NCBI GenBank assembly: GCA_028554755.1
Contig: JAPTOF010000002.1
Span: 14,179,001 to 14,243,000, forward strand
Direction of reading: 5' to 3'
Length of the DNA stretch: 64,000 nucleotides
Origin: Cordia subcordata
Lineage: Eukaryota > Streptophyta > Magnoliopsida > Boraginales > Cordiaceae
Program-made: the position numbers and the translations under genes
Shown here: positions 52,661 through 64,000 of the stretch, in pieces
Position numbering within the stretch: position 1 is the first letter of the stretch
Layout of the letters: each line of letters opens with the position of its first letter
The notes under the pieces: model-generated
What the model saw: only the letters and a program-made list of their open reading frames with translations
What the model was told of the DNA's origin: nothing
Database searches by the model: none

Positions 52661-54370
52661 TTGTCTCTGGAGGATGCAAGACAAACTTATACATGGAAAT
52701 CAAGTATGACTTGCTACTCAATTCTTGTTGTGTCCTTGATCATTAGCTCTAGTTCCTTTAGGAACCTACATAACATTATGTTTCTTTTCTCCATATTTTC
52801 TAATGAAACATTTATGAGATGCATGTCCATTTCTACAACAATAGTTGCAAGTTGCTTTAGAAGCACTAGATGAAGAAGTTATCACAAGTGCCTTTTGTAA
52901 TGATCATGCTTCTTTTGAAAATCACTCTTTACTTTAGAAGTGCTAGGTTTTGAAGAGCTTGATTTCTTTTCAAAAAATTTCATGTAAGACTTTTGTTTTG
53001 TTGAAGAATCAAAGTTGATTCCCGCTTTATCAAAAACACACCTTTGTTTTCCAAGCAAGGCATTCAAATTTTTGGTTCCATTTGTAAATTTAGAAACAAC
53101 ATTTTCCAAATCCTTTACTTTCTTTTTCAAATCTTTATTTCATTTTGCAAGTCAACATTTGTTTTCTTCTTTTGTAAATCATTTTTCAAAGTTTCATTTT
53201 CACCATTTGAGGCATGCTATTGTTTCTCAAGAGATGGAACATTCTTTTTAAGTTCCTTCTTCTTGTCAACAACCTTTTTAAATTCAAACAACATTTCATT
53301 ACACATATCTTCTTACTCGTCGTAAGAAGGTTTATCTTCATCACAAAAGATGTAGTTAGGGGTCACCTCATCATCTTCTTTTGCCACAAGACAAAGATTG
53401 GCCACTTCTTCTTCAATTGAATCCTCCTCTTCCTCATCGCTTGATTCCGACTCGCTCTAAGTAGCCTTTACTGGTTTCTTCTTGAATCTCTTCTCATTTT
53501 CCTTTCTCAATGGACATTTGGCCTTGAAGTGTCCTAGTTTTTTACATTTAAAGCAAATTTGTTCTTCGTTAGATTCACCTTTACTTATCTCTTTTCTCGG
53601 TTCTTTCTTTGAAATAAGTCTCTCCTTCCTCATGAACTTTTTGAACTTTGAGAACATTGCTATTTCATCGTCCTCATCACTATCACTTCCACTTGTTGAA
53701 TCTTCTTGTGGTGTGTCTTTGAGAGCAATGATATTTGTGGCCTTTGGTTGTTTCTGAAGTTCCTTGAGCTCTAACTCGTGAGTCATGAGTGACCCAACGA
53801 GTTCACTCAATGATAATATGTTGACATCTTTGGATTCATTGATAGCCGTTGTCTTTGTTAGTCATGCCATTGGTAGACTTCTCAAGAGTTTCTTAACATG
53901 CTCAAAATTTTCATAAGTTCTTCCAAGAGATTTCAACGAGTTAACAATTTCAATGAATCTAGAATACATTTGCTCAATATTTTCTTTGGGAAGCATAGTA
54001 AACATTAACAAGCATGCTAATTTTAGTTTCCTTTACTTGATTAATGCCTTCATGTGTGGCTTCTAATTGATCCCATATTTCTTAGCTGTGGTACGATCAA
54101 TGATCTTATTGAACTCATTAAGCATTAAATGCAAGATAAAGATAATGTATGACATTACCATTGGCTTTGATAAGTTTTATGTCATCTTTATCCCATATTT
54201 CTTCCGGTTTAGGAACTTTAACACCATTTGCTTCCTTAGTGGGGGTCATAAGATTCTCCATGCATTGTAATCATTTGCTTGCAAAAACACCCATCTCCTA
54301 ACTTTCCAAAAGGCATAGTTGGTTCCATCAAAATGTGAGGCTCTAGTAGTGGAAAGACCTTATTGAATTC
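52661..54370 (-). pseudogene. gag and gag-pol linker of element 2
   Basis: Minus strand: FDGTNYAFWK near 54330, then YSRFIEIVNSLKSLGRTYEN, LSELVGSLMTHELELKELQ and the zinc knuckle CFKCKKLGHFKAKC (about 53514-53560). A Lys-rich linker (52882-53130) and a second knuckle, CNYCCRNGHASHKC (52808-52849), follow. Stops and frameshifts throughout. Confidence 0.85.
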
Positions 54371-54462
54371 TATGTGCCATGATCTTTAGCTCTAGACAGT
54401 CAAGTAAAAAACACACACTAATGCAAGTAATCACACAAATTATGCAAATAATTTGTACAGCA

Positions 54463-54479
54463 CTAGGCTTTGATATCAT
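54463..54479 (-). promoter_or_regulatory. primer binding site of element 2
   Basis: On the minus strand the 5' LTR is followed by ATGATATCAAAGCCTAG, an altered Met-tRNA type PBS (TGGTATCAGAGC). Confidence 0.6.
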
Positions 54480-54480
54480 A

Positions 54481-56259
54481 TGTTGCCCAAACAATGAATC
54501 CAAGAGAGGTGGATTGGATTAATGGCACAAGTAACCAAAACAAACTTTTTTTCAATTAATTTAAACAATTAAGCATACAAGACATAGAAATAGCAAATAA
54601 CAACAATTGAATGTAAAGAGTTTAAGGTAAGAAGATCAAATGCAGTAATTTAGAGTGGTTCGAACTCCCGAGGACCTACTCCACTACTTAAAGTCTCCCT
54701 TAGAGTTTTGGTAACTTCATTAGTGAATCCACTTCTTTCTTAGTACATTATAGAAGTGTAGAACAACAATCACAGCCTTTGCTTCATTACAAGGACCATA
54801 AGTGTTCTCCCAACACTTGAGAGTTTCAATTCTTTCACTCTTGATAGAATGTTCCTCACACTTTATTCTACCTGAGAGCAAAGCACACACCCGATGTAAT
54901 AGTAAAGTGTTTGATTATAAGACTTCTTGTGAGCAAGAGTACAAGAGGTATTTAAACCTTCCTATATTACTTTAAGTAGATAGGCAATTTATGAGCTCAA
55001 TCAACTTGATGAATGAATGCTAATGAAATGCAATCAATGAAGAATAGCAATAAATGAGAGAAACTTGCAAGAAAGAAAGCTTTTAATGCTAATAAATTGC
55101 AAAGAGAGTTTGGATCAAGTTATGTTTTGAGTTGAGAGGGGAAAGATGTATTATAATGTCAAAAAGTGATTTTTCCAATGATCAAATTTGAAATGCACAC
55201 AATGGGGTTATCGGTTAACTGAGTTGGTTGACCCCCTTGCTCAGCCGGAACTTCTAGTGACCAACATATACTAGCCAGTTGACACTATTGGTCGACCGCC
55301 TAGCTCAACTGGCAAGGGAAAATTACATTCTATTTATTCTTGTTGACTGAGCTAGTCGACCGGCTGTCTCAGCCAGTAGCTGCAGAAATAGCTAAAAAGC
55401 TGCATCTACTTTTTCAAAAAGCAACTTTATTTACCTAAAACAAAAAGAAAGCATGTTTTTTGCAGTATTTTGTAGTTCAAGTTGACCACTTGCACCCATA
55501 ACATCTTATCTTATTAATGTCCACCAACACAACCATGTTAGACAATAAATGCTAAGTATGAACTCTTATTTAACTCAAGATATTTTCAGATTTTGGGTTT
55601 GAAAAAGCTTGTGCATGCATGTATATTGCCCCATAGGTTTACAAGATGTATAAAGATACTCAAAGACCTATGGTGCAAAGCTATAAACAAGATAAGTGCA
55701 CTTTTACTGTAAATTTGTGAAGACATAATCATGTGTATATATATACAACCACATATATATCTACATGTCAATTTTCAATGCAATAGGTAGTACTAACACA
55801 TATGACAAAGCTAGGCATCAAAAGCTCATTTTACTGTAGAAAAATTTGTACATGCATATATCTACTCACATATGGATAAAGATATGATGCATATGATGCA
55901 TAAACATAGAACAAATATGATACATGCCATTAGTTAAGGAGAAAAGATGATTTAAAATAGGTTTCTAAGGATCATGCACAAAGCCAATGATCATGCATGC
56001 AATGTAAAATAGTAATTAAGCTCATAGTAGTACTTATATACTAAGATCAATTTAAGAAGACTAAGAGAGAAGAGACTATACTAATCTTCAAGCAATCTTC
56101 ATAGCTTTTCAATCTTCAATTTATGAACCATGCTCTAATATTCATCTTGCTCAAATAGCTACTTTTCAAAAGATTATCCAAAATACTCCAAAGTAGCAAT
56201 TAGTTATATAACATACAATTATTACATTATCAAAACTAGACAAAATAACAATAGGTTCA
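54481..56259 (-). repeat. 5' LTR of SIRE-type element 2
   Basis: 1779 bp, paired with 46019-47804. Half-palindrome cluster at 55213-55375. Confidence 0.92.
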
Positions 56260-56814
56260 AGAAATCTACTATTTGAAGTGATATTGCATGAAAGTTTGCT
56301 CACTTGTTCTTTCCATTCTTTTAGGCAACTAATGTTTTTGCTCATCAAATTTCTTTGTGGTAAAAGTTTCAAAAGCATTTAGCTAGATCCTATTTATTAT
56401 GTTTACTTAATAATTGTTATGTGTTTGACATTTTAAATTATCTATCTATGTGGTATTGGGTTGCTATATTGTAAGGTGTGGTTCGTATTCTGAGTGACCG
56501 CTTTAAGGATATGGATCTTAGGGTTTGAGTTATCCTGCCATATCTCTAGTTTTGCCATATTTTGTCACATTGCCATATTCATAGTGCTACCATATTTAAG
56601 GCCTCTATGTTTTATAGATAGGAGTTTAGCCTATTGTATTTGAGAAATAGAGACAAAGATAGAAATAGAGAGTAAGAGACCTTGAGTGGGGAAAGCTCAA
56701 GGAGTGAGGGCTCTCATGCCTAAGCTTCCTCTTCATGCGTTGTATTTATTTTGTTTTATAGTGGAATTTTCTTATTTGCCCATGGATGTATGTTGTGAAA
56801 ATTTTAGTTACTTG
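56260..56814 (+). repeat. probable Copia LTR fragment
   Basis: 56620-56800 has the layout of a Copia LTR U5: GAGAGTAAGAGACCTTGAG, GTGAGGGCTCTC, TTTTATAGTGGAATTTTC, then CCCATGGATGTA. The AGTGGA(A/G)(A/T)TTTTC...TGGA(C/T)GTA block also occurs in the Tork LTR at 21275-21300. No partner LTR is in the window. Confidence 0.45.
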
Positions 56815-59385
56815 CAATAGCACGAACCACATAACAGTATAGCTTAGGCTAATACGAGGTCGATTGCTCAAGGACTTGTTAAGTGAAAGACAAGTTCTAG
56901 ACAAATATTAGGAGTTCTTAATTTAGCTAGACTAAGTTGATTTAGAAGAAAAATAAAATAAAATAAAACAACAACAAAAACTAAAACTGAAAGCAACTAA
57001 TTAAGCTAATAACTAAGAAATAAGAAATTAAGTCCAAAATTTAATCAACTAAGCAACTAATAAACTAAATTAGAGAGACAAGAATTCTAAATTATCGCGA
57101 AACAAGAAAAAAAATAAGATAAATTAAAATAAAGCAAAACTTCCTAAGTCTAAGAATGAGAAAGTAAAATAACAAGTTAAACTATCAAGAATAAATGGCT
57201 AAGGTTTCGCATTCCACCTTGCTAATCCTAACTTTAACTATATTTGATTATTAAATATTTCCAAGTTTTACTACATGATAATCTTGTGGTCGGGCATCTT
57301 TATCATGGAAGATATTATCATTAAGCTCTGTGTTAATAAAAACTAAAGTATATTTATTCTAATTTCGAAAAGATCATCAAATCATTTATTGTATCTTAAC
57401 TCAGAAATCAAAATTAATATTCGGTGTTAAAATCACAACCATTAGTTATAAAAAAAATACTCAAAACATGAGAAAAGCTTGATTGCACTCATCTAAGAAA
57501 TTATTTTAACAATTAATAGGTGAATAAACATTAAACGCAAAAGACCAAATTCATGGGGAAAAATAACTCACAAATATGGAATCAATTAAAACTAACAATG
57601 ATTTGTCCTAACCTTAACAAAAAAATTTAGCCTAACATAACATTAAAATGAAAAAAATAAAATTGAAAATAAAACATAATTAAATAGATTGTAGAGAGTT
57701 CCAGCTTATGCATGGAAGAACTTGGATTTTATAATTGTTTTAAAGAAAGAATGGAATGAAATGAAAAAAAGAAAAAAGTAGAATCCTAAACTATGCCATA
57801 GAGCTGTTGAAGATATGTGAAGCAAAAAGCTGCAACTGTGTCACCGTGTTTGAAGTTTCAGCTAGCACAACATAGGCTTTCCATCTCAAGACATCATGAC
57901 TTGAGCTACCTTTAAAGAATACATTTCAACTCAATTCTCATGAGTGATATCACTCAACAAAAATTTTTACTCATAAGATTGGGTGTAACACTCTTAACTA
58001 GTATATGTGAGGGGAGGTAATGTAAGCAGATAAGTGTCTCACATATAAGCACATATGAAGGAAACACTTGACAAAAGAATTGTAAGTCTCATGGAAGGAT
58101 ACCAAAAACATTTCATATCACCCCTTTAGATCAACCATGCCAAAAGAACATTATAGCCATACAACTCCTAAAATGAAGTAAGGACTTTCTAAAGACGCAA
58201 TGTAGGGAAAAAGAATATATTGTAAGAGCTAGTCTGAAGTGATGATGTTAAAGTGTTTCAAGTCAACTCAGAGAATCACTTTAACTCGTCCTCTCAATTT
58301 AGTATCCCTTCCTCCTTTTTGCTCAACAACATTACTTTTGACATTATTACACCTTTGATTTTCTTTCTTCTTTTTCTTTTTTGCTTTTACAATTTTCAAT
58401 CACCTAATCCTTTTCTTCTTCTTCTTTTTTTTTTCCTTTCCAAATCACCCCCTTCAATGTATTTCTTTTCAACCTTTCAATAAAGAGAATGGCTTCTCTC
58501 TTCTTCTTCTTTTTTTTTTTTCTTTCTAAATATTAAAAACTCATCATTTTTTTCCAAAGTCCTTTGACAAAATCTAATAGATTTAAAACCATCACCAGTC
58601 AATTTTCCACTAATATTGCTAAAAATAAATTCACTTCTCTCTTGAAACACTTTAGCGAAAAGTGTTTGCAAGAAAAAAAAGGCTAATTTAAGGCTCAATG
58701 GGGCTACTAGTAAAAATATATTAAAGAAAGAATGAGAAAAACTCTGTGGCTCAAAATAACAAAGATAGCCTAACCTTCATCTCTTAAAGATTTACATGAC
58801 ATCTATAGTCTGCATGATCTCACTTCAAGCCATGACATAAAGCATTTTTAGCCAAATAATGAACAAATAATAAGACTCTTTAATGACAAAATATGAACAT
58901 CCAAAAAATTTTAGATGGCCAAGAAAGTTTCTCTCAACAACAAATGAGTGGCTCAAAACTCACAAGAGTTAAAAAAGTTTCCACATATTCTCTTTAAAAG
59001 TATCTAATCGTTCAATCTATCAATAAAAAGTTGTGGGTGTATAGCTACGTGAAAGTGCAAAAGCCAAGTATGATGATAGTGAATACTTTGCACAGAATTG
59101 ACTGATTAACTTGACACATAAGAAAAAAAAAATGAACGTTGGTGACTCCCACCTCCCAATTAAAACCAAACATTGCCTTCGATGTTTAAAAACAAAAGTA
59201 GACTATAAAGAATGCATGAGAATAAAGAAAGTCAAAAAAGAAAATTAAGAAAGATTAAGGCCAAGAGGAGCATACCTGAACTAGCTGATAACAGGATTGA
59301 GATCTCTCAAACTTGCAGTGAGTTAGTGACAAAAGAAAAAAGAAACATAACAAAGAATTTTTTATTTGTTTTATTTTTTAATTTT
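56815..59385. other. unidentified dispersed repeat, copy A, and non-coding DNA
   Basis: It opens with CTTGCAATAGCACGAACC, then GTATAGCTTA and ACGAGGTCGATTGCTCAAGGAC. This is a degraded version of the head of copy B at 62246 (GCGCACGGGTCGAGG, GTATAGCT, GGTCGTGTCCACGAGGG). The body is A-rich with no frame I recognise. A T/C-rich stretch (58290-58540) gives spurious frames on both strands. Confidence 0.4.
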
Positions 59386-60010
59386 TCTCGGTGATAACTC
59401 TATGAGATAGAGTTATTTTATGGTTATTTTGCATAGGATTTTGGTGTTTCTAGTATGAGATCTTTATGTGCTTGTTTGTGATAAATCTGTGAATAACATC
59501 TACTCATATCATGTTTTGATGTATTTTGGGAAGGAATGGGGTTTGTAGATGGCATCGGAGGGGAAGATCCATTTTAAGGCTATTTTGGCCAATAGTGGTA
59601 TGGAAAAGTTGAAGAAGAAGTGAGCAGACAGCAAGGTTTTCGCTAGGAGACTCTAATTCACGCCTAGGCGAAATTGGGGAACTTGCAGAAAAGTTGGATC
59701 CAAAATGATATTTGCCTAAGCGATACCAACTTTTCCCAAGGCGAATGAAGTGGAGCTGAAATAAATGCTATTAAGATTTTTCTTGCCCAGGCGAACTTTT
59801 CTATTGCCTAGGTGAAACCTACGTGTCTGGGCCTAGAAAGAGAGAATTAAGTGCAGGCCAAAAACTATAAAAACTTAGTTTTTGCTTCCTTTTTCATAAG
59901 GAGATGCCCCTAGAAGTTGGAGAGCACCTTGGAAATCAAAAAGTCCATAAGTTTTCTTCCTTTTGACATCTTTTTAATTACTTTTGTCTTGGATTTGAGA
60001 TCTATGGAAT
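59386..60010 (+). repeat. unidentified repeat with CGCCTAGGCG-like motifs
   Basis: It begins GGTGATAACTCTATGAG and contains CGCCTAGGCGAA (59662), GCCTAAGCGA, CCAAGGCGAA, GCCCAGGCGAA and GCCTAGGTGAAA within about 170 bp. This looks like a retroelement LTR or leader but no second copy is present. Confidence 0.35.
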
Positions 60011-60689
60011 GTTTTATGCTCTTTTCTTATTCTAACATAAATTAAATATCAGTGTATATTGTATTGTATCTCAATTATATCCCTATTAAAGGGTATTGTT
60101 GTAATCTCGTATCCATTTACACTAGTATATAATACATATCAAACACCCTAGTTGGGGAGTCACAACTTTCATATTATTATGATATCACGAGACCAAAATA
60201 ACAATCCTCTCTCTCAAAATTTCCCTACCTTAACTTACTAAATAAATATAATTGTACCATAAGCAGCAGTAACGCCGCAACAGCCCCCTTCTCAGTCGAC
60301 GTTCGACCAACTAATATCATCCAGTACTGCTCCTCCTTTCGTTGTCCTCTCTGTTTTATTTTTCTCGTTAGGCATACCTCACCCCAGTGCTCAAGGTGAC
60401 ACTAGCAGCCACATTTTCCATATCAGAGGTTTCACCAATAACACTTCTTACACCAGACAACTTTGCTAGTTGTACCTTTACCCTTCCTCTTCTTCTAGCG
60501 TCAGCTATTGCCATTACTTTCCCTCTCTCAGCTGCTGCATCATCCACCATGGACATGCCCTATCTCCCTATGCCAGTACCATCCATGACAATAACTAGCA
60601 ACTCTCTTGCTACTACTTTCCCCTCATTGTAACTCCTGTCCATTGAGTAATCTTAATATTGCAACGTTAGTCACTATTAAATTTAATGG

Positions 60690-61180
60690 TTCAAACTATC
60701 GTCTATGAAGGTCCCAGAGAGAACCGGTTTTCTTTACCTATGGTGTGTTTGACATCGTTGATGGCTCACTTCCCTGCCCCAATCGTGACTCTGTTGATCG
60801 TATTCATTGGTTGAGACTGGATAGTTTGGTATGTACATGGTTGAATGCGATTTTCACCAACGAGGTTGTCCAAGACTTATATTATCTCACCACCAACCGA
60901 GACATATGATGTCAACTAGAAGAAAGGTACTTTGACACTTCTAAAGCTAATGCTCATGCTCTTCATTTGCAACTATATGGTCTGAAATAGAATTCTAAGA
61001 GTATGGAGGCATATTTACGTGAACTCAAAGTCATTGCAGGTGATTTATTTGATGTTCAAAAACCACTCTTTGATCATGACTTGATCATTAAGCACTTCAT
61101 GGTTTACTAGCTAAGTATAGCATGTTCGTGACCGTCTTGATTAATTTTGGCGAACACTTAACATGGAATCTGGTTTATAG
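60690..61180 (+). pseudogene. gag of the truncated Copia element
   Basis: Translation across stops gives FNGSNYRL, VFDIVDGSLPCPN, CTWLNAIFTNEVVQDL, QLEERYFDTSKANAHALHLQ and SMEAYLRELKVIAGDLF, the usual Copia gag (UBN2-type) pattern. Upstream (60260-60640) is a Ser/Thr/Pro-rich N-terminal part. Several stops. Confidence 0.75.
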
Positions 61181-61689
61181 AAATTGATTACTCATGAAGC
61201 TCATCACAAGCTTGCATCATAGCCGCCAATGCCATCCCTCTTTCAGGCATACTCTACTATCTAGTAACAGTCGGCCTCTCAGATGTCAAGATCGAGAAAA
61301 GAAAATCAGTCTAGGCATAATAATCGTGGTTGCAGTCGTGGCAACTCAGGTGATCGTAGTGGTGGTGGTGTTGGTAGTAGTGTTGCCCCTGCTGCACCTA
61401 TGGCATCAGCTCCTCCAACACCTATGCTTAGCCCTCCTGGACAATCTCAAATGGGTATTGTTTCTTCCAACCCTAACTCTAATTTTGTTCATTCAAACAA
61501 CTTTTCACCATTCCTCTATGAAGGTTTGCTTGGTCTTACCCTCTACTCTTTTCAGTCTTTACGTCAACTGTGTAACACTGTTGGTCATATTGCTATGCAC
61601 TATCCTTGTCACTCAACCATGCTTTGTTGCTTCTGATTTAGAAAAATCTTTTGCTACTATGTTCATTGGTGAAGCCAATGAAGCCTTGT

Positions 61690-62245
61690 GATATCTAGAT
61701 TCCACTGCATCTGCTCATATGACGCCACATGTAGGTCTAATTTCTTCTTTTTCTCCATATTATGGCTCATCTGAGATCTTGGTTGGAAATGGTGCTCATT
61801 TGCCCATTAATATGTTGGCACTGTACACCTACACTTTTTCCCGCCCTCTTATTCTCAAGAATGCTCTCCATGTGCCTCAATTCTCGCATAACTTGTTATC
61901 TATTAAGCGACTTTGTGTTGATAATAACTGTTGTGCTAAATTTGACTCTCATTCTTTTTCTCTTAAGGATTAGACAACAGGAAGTCTCCCCTTCCATTCA
62001 ATCAGCAACAATGATTTGTACCCACTTCTAGCTACCAGAGTCTCATCCTCATTGCATGCTTTGGTTGCTCGTAGAATAGGTCGGGAAGTATGGCATCGCT
62101 GCTTAGGGCATTTGAATTCATAGTTATTATCTTATTTAAAGTCTAATGAACTTATTCATTGTTCGCATGATTTTTTTAGTACGTGTACGAGTTGTCGATC
62201 AGACAAAAGCACTAGATTGCCATTTTCTTTACATGAGAAGTGATC
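61690..62245 (+). pseudogene. protease/pre-integrase remnant of the truncated Copia element
   Basis: The frame reads LDSTASAHMTPHVGL (active-site DSG reads DST), VGNGAHLPI, LILKNALHVPQFSHNLLSI and, after a stop, EVWHRCLGHLNS and CTSCRSDKSTRLPF, the HHCC pre-integrase finger. It is cut at about 62245. Confidence 0.75.
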
Positions 62246-64000
62246 GTAAAACCTTTAAGAGTATTACCCGTAAGCGCACGGGTCGAGGTAGTATAGCTGT
62301 GCAAGGGTAGGGTCGTGTCCACGAGGGGCTATCTCAGTGTGTGGCTCTAAATAAAAATGTGTCATACGCTAGTTACGTGTGGTCCTACCTACTATTTTTA
62401 GGGCTTGTGGATTGATTGGAGCTATAATTTAAACCTAACTAAGGCAAAATAAACCTAACTTACAGGAATAGTAGTATAAACAAGTTATAGAAGTGAGAAT
62501 ATACAAGGGTTTAGGAGAACTTAGGGGTGATTGCTCCTTTGGAATGGATTTGGGTCCCCAACCTTGTTTTGAGACTATTGATGTTTCGATTACTCTAATG
62601 GTGCGCTTAGTTTGCTAGACTTACCACATCTAACTATCGCTGCAACCCTATCCCTAACTGGGCCCAATAAGAAGTATTGGTTCGTCCTAGCTCGCTATGG
62701 CTTTTTGGTCTAGTTCTAAATCCCTTGGGTGTTTATTAATGTCCTAATAGGGAGTCTAACCTTTTAGTTATATTTCAAATTAGAGATTAAGTACCCTAGG
62801 TCAAGAAGTGATAGTGGTACCCTTTTAGCCATGTTTCATGCTAGAGGTGATTACCTACTATATTAAAGGCATTAAGAACACAATTAATCAACACAAATAT
62901 AGTTGTAAGTAGGGCTCATGCCATTAGCATGGATTAAGGCTAAGGGGAGGCCACTACTATTAGTATCTAAGCACAAATTACACACATAAACTCATAAAGG
63001 CATTTCAACAGACACCTTGACATGTTCAATTTCAAGTCATAGAAATGTAAGAATAAAGCATGTATATACAACCATCAAAATCTGAAAACAAGTGTTAAAA
63101 TCCTTAACCTATTACAAAATTAGAAATTATCCCTAATCTAGAGCTAATGTAACATAGTATAGACAAGAATAAAGGGAAGAATGTAAAGCTCCCTCATTAT
63201 CCTTGCTTATTCTTTGCAAATCTTGCTCCAAAACATTTGATCTGCAAATCCAAGCATGTTATGGACGGTATTGATGTGGTGTGTGAGGTGGGTTTTAAGT
63301 GGATTTGGGGATTAGGAAAATGGGTGTGGGAAAGGGTCGGCTTTCGCCTGAAAAAATTGCTAAAAAATGGCTTAAATAGGGCTGTTAACACGTAGGGTCA
63401 GGGGACTAGCCATTCGATCGGCTTTGGGGCCAAGTTAACAAGCCTAAATTAGCCCAAATTCTGATCTAGCCGGTTGATAGTCGACCTAAGCCGATCGACT
63501 GGCCTTAACGGGGGGTCAACCGGTCTAGACAATAAAATGTTTATATCTTTCTTGTTTTGGCTCCGATTCGTGCACTATTTTTCTATGGCTTTGTACCGCT
63601 TTTGAGGATTTTCCAAGCCATCTTTTATGCCCTAAAGCTTGTCCAAACTTTGTTCATGTCCTTCTTTGGCTGCAATCTCCGAATTTGTCTCCCGTTGTGC
63701 TCGGTTTCGCCTGGGTTGCTTTTTTCTTTGCCCGGCCACTTCCAAATGCATCTTTCAAACCTTATTTAAGTTCCAAACACATTTGGATTTAATCCAAATC
63801 CCAAATACCACCAATTGAAGTCCAATGATCTCTCCGAATCTCACCTAAAACAAGCAATAAACGTATATTAGTGTAGCATTTAAGTTTTAACTGTAACTGT
63901 GAACATGTAAACCCTAATATGCATAAGTATGACCTAAATGCAATACTAATACGCTAAATGAAGCTCAAAACACCTCAAAACAAGTATATACATGCAATGC
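62246..64000. other. unidentified dispersed repeat, copy B (runs off the window)
   Basis: The head contains CCCGTAAGCGCACGGG (5-bp stem, 6-nt loop), GTCGAGGTAGTATAGCTGTG and GGTCGTGTCCACGAGGGG. A related, degraded head begins copy A near 56815. 63410-63535 has GGTTGATAGTCGACC and CCGATCGACTGG-type half-palindromes. No protein frame is recognisable. The head motif recurs in many plant genomes as I recall, but I cannot name the family. Confidence 0.4.

Larger units (their letters stand above)
46019..56259 (-). mobile_element. second SIRE/Maximus-type Copia element, minus strand, decayed
   Basis: LTRs lie at 46019-47804 (3') and 54481-56259 (5'), both beginning TGTTGCCCAAAC and ending AATAGGTTCA on the plus strand. 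Read on the minus strand: PBS (GATATCAAAGCC-type) after the 5' LTR, gag, linker, protease, integrase, RT/RNase H, extra ORF, and an A/G-rich PPT (47805-47825). All ORFs are broken and most of the RT core is deleted. The 5-bp flanks TATCT and AGAAA do not match, so either the ends have mutated or the element was formed or altered by recombination. It is a different family from element 1: the LTRs are longer and not alike at their ends. Confidence 0.9.
60011..62245 (+). mobile_element. 3'-truncated Copia element (gag to pre-integrase)
   Basis: 60040-60178 looks like an LTR end (TTGTATCTCAATTATATCCC..., CACTAGTATATAATACA) and is followed by a PBS-like TATCACGAGACC at 60183-60194. Then come gag, protease and pre-integrase remnants. 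Integrase, RT, RNase H and a 3' LTR are missing; the element stops where the repeat at 62246 begins. Confidence 0.6.

Noticed and set aside
61194..61691. 165-codon ORF overlapping the truncated Copia element
   Set aside because: Out of frame with gag and protease; hydrophobic composition is a frame shadow of the gag-protease spacer.

Overview
This is a plant nuclear DNA window, most likely from a eudicot. It is strongly AT-rich, with introns, long AT-rich intergenic DNA, microsatellites and many retrotransposons and small inverted-repeat elements. There are no operons, CRISPR arrays, rRNA or recognisable tRNA genes. I did not try to name the species.

Three host genes are supported. (1) At the left edge lie the last four coding exons of a FAM91 homologue, a predicted vesicle-tethering factor of the trans-Golgi/endosome system. 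Its splice phases join into one 759-residue frame. (2) At 12115-16408 is a small secreted X8/CBM43 protein (PDCB-like, predicted callose binding). It is split over three exons, and the last is only eight codons. Its two introns are packed with inverted-repeat elements, a (CT)n(TA)n microsatellite and a ~985-bp tandem duplication. (3) At 26244-26639 is an intronless classical arabinogalactan protein (AGP) with signal peptide, Pro-rich body and GPI-anchor signal. It is a GC-rich island in AT-rich DNA with a clear TATA box.

The rest is repetitive. About 6.6-18.7 kb and 22-25.5 kb hold non-autonomous DNA elements: a hAT-like element nested in a long-TIR element, MITEs, a Mutator-like element with a 9-bp target duplication, and a SINE candidate. 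18.7-21.4 kb is a small, internally deleted Tork-type Copia element with both LTRs, PBS and PPT. 29.9-42.1 kb is nested: a 5'-truncated LINE inside a Copia remnant, then a ~10.2-kb SIRE/Maximus-type Copia element. 42.4-44.0 kb is a large foldback structure. 46.0-56.3 kb is a second SIRE-type element on the minus strand. 56.3-64.0 kb holds an LTR fragment, two copies of an unidentified dispersed repeat, and a truncated third Copia element. All retroelement reading frames seen are broken by stops, frameshifts or deletions.

I found no new defence or metabolic system. The most notable points are the X8 gene with repeat-filled introns, the extra ORF kept downstream of pol in both SIRE-type elements, clusters of GGTCGACC-like half-palindromes in several different retroelements, and the foldback hairpin. 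All similarities were judged by eye; no alignment or database search was run.
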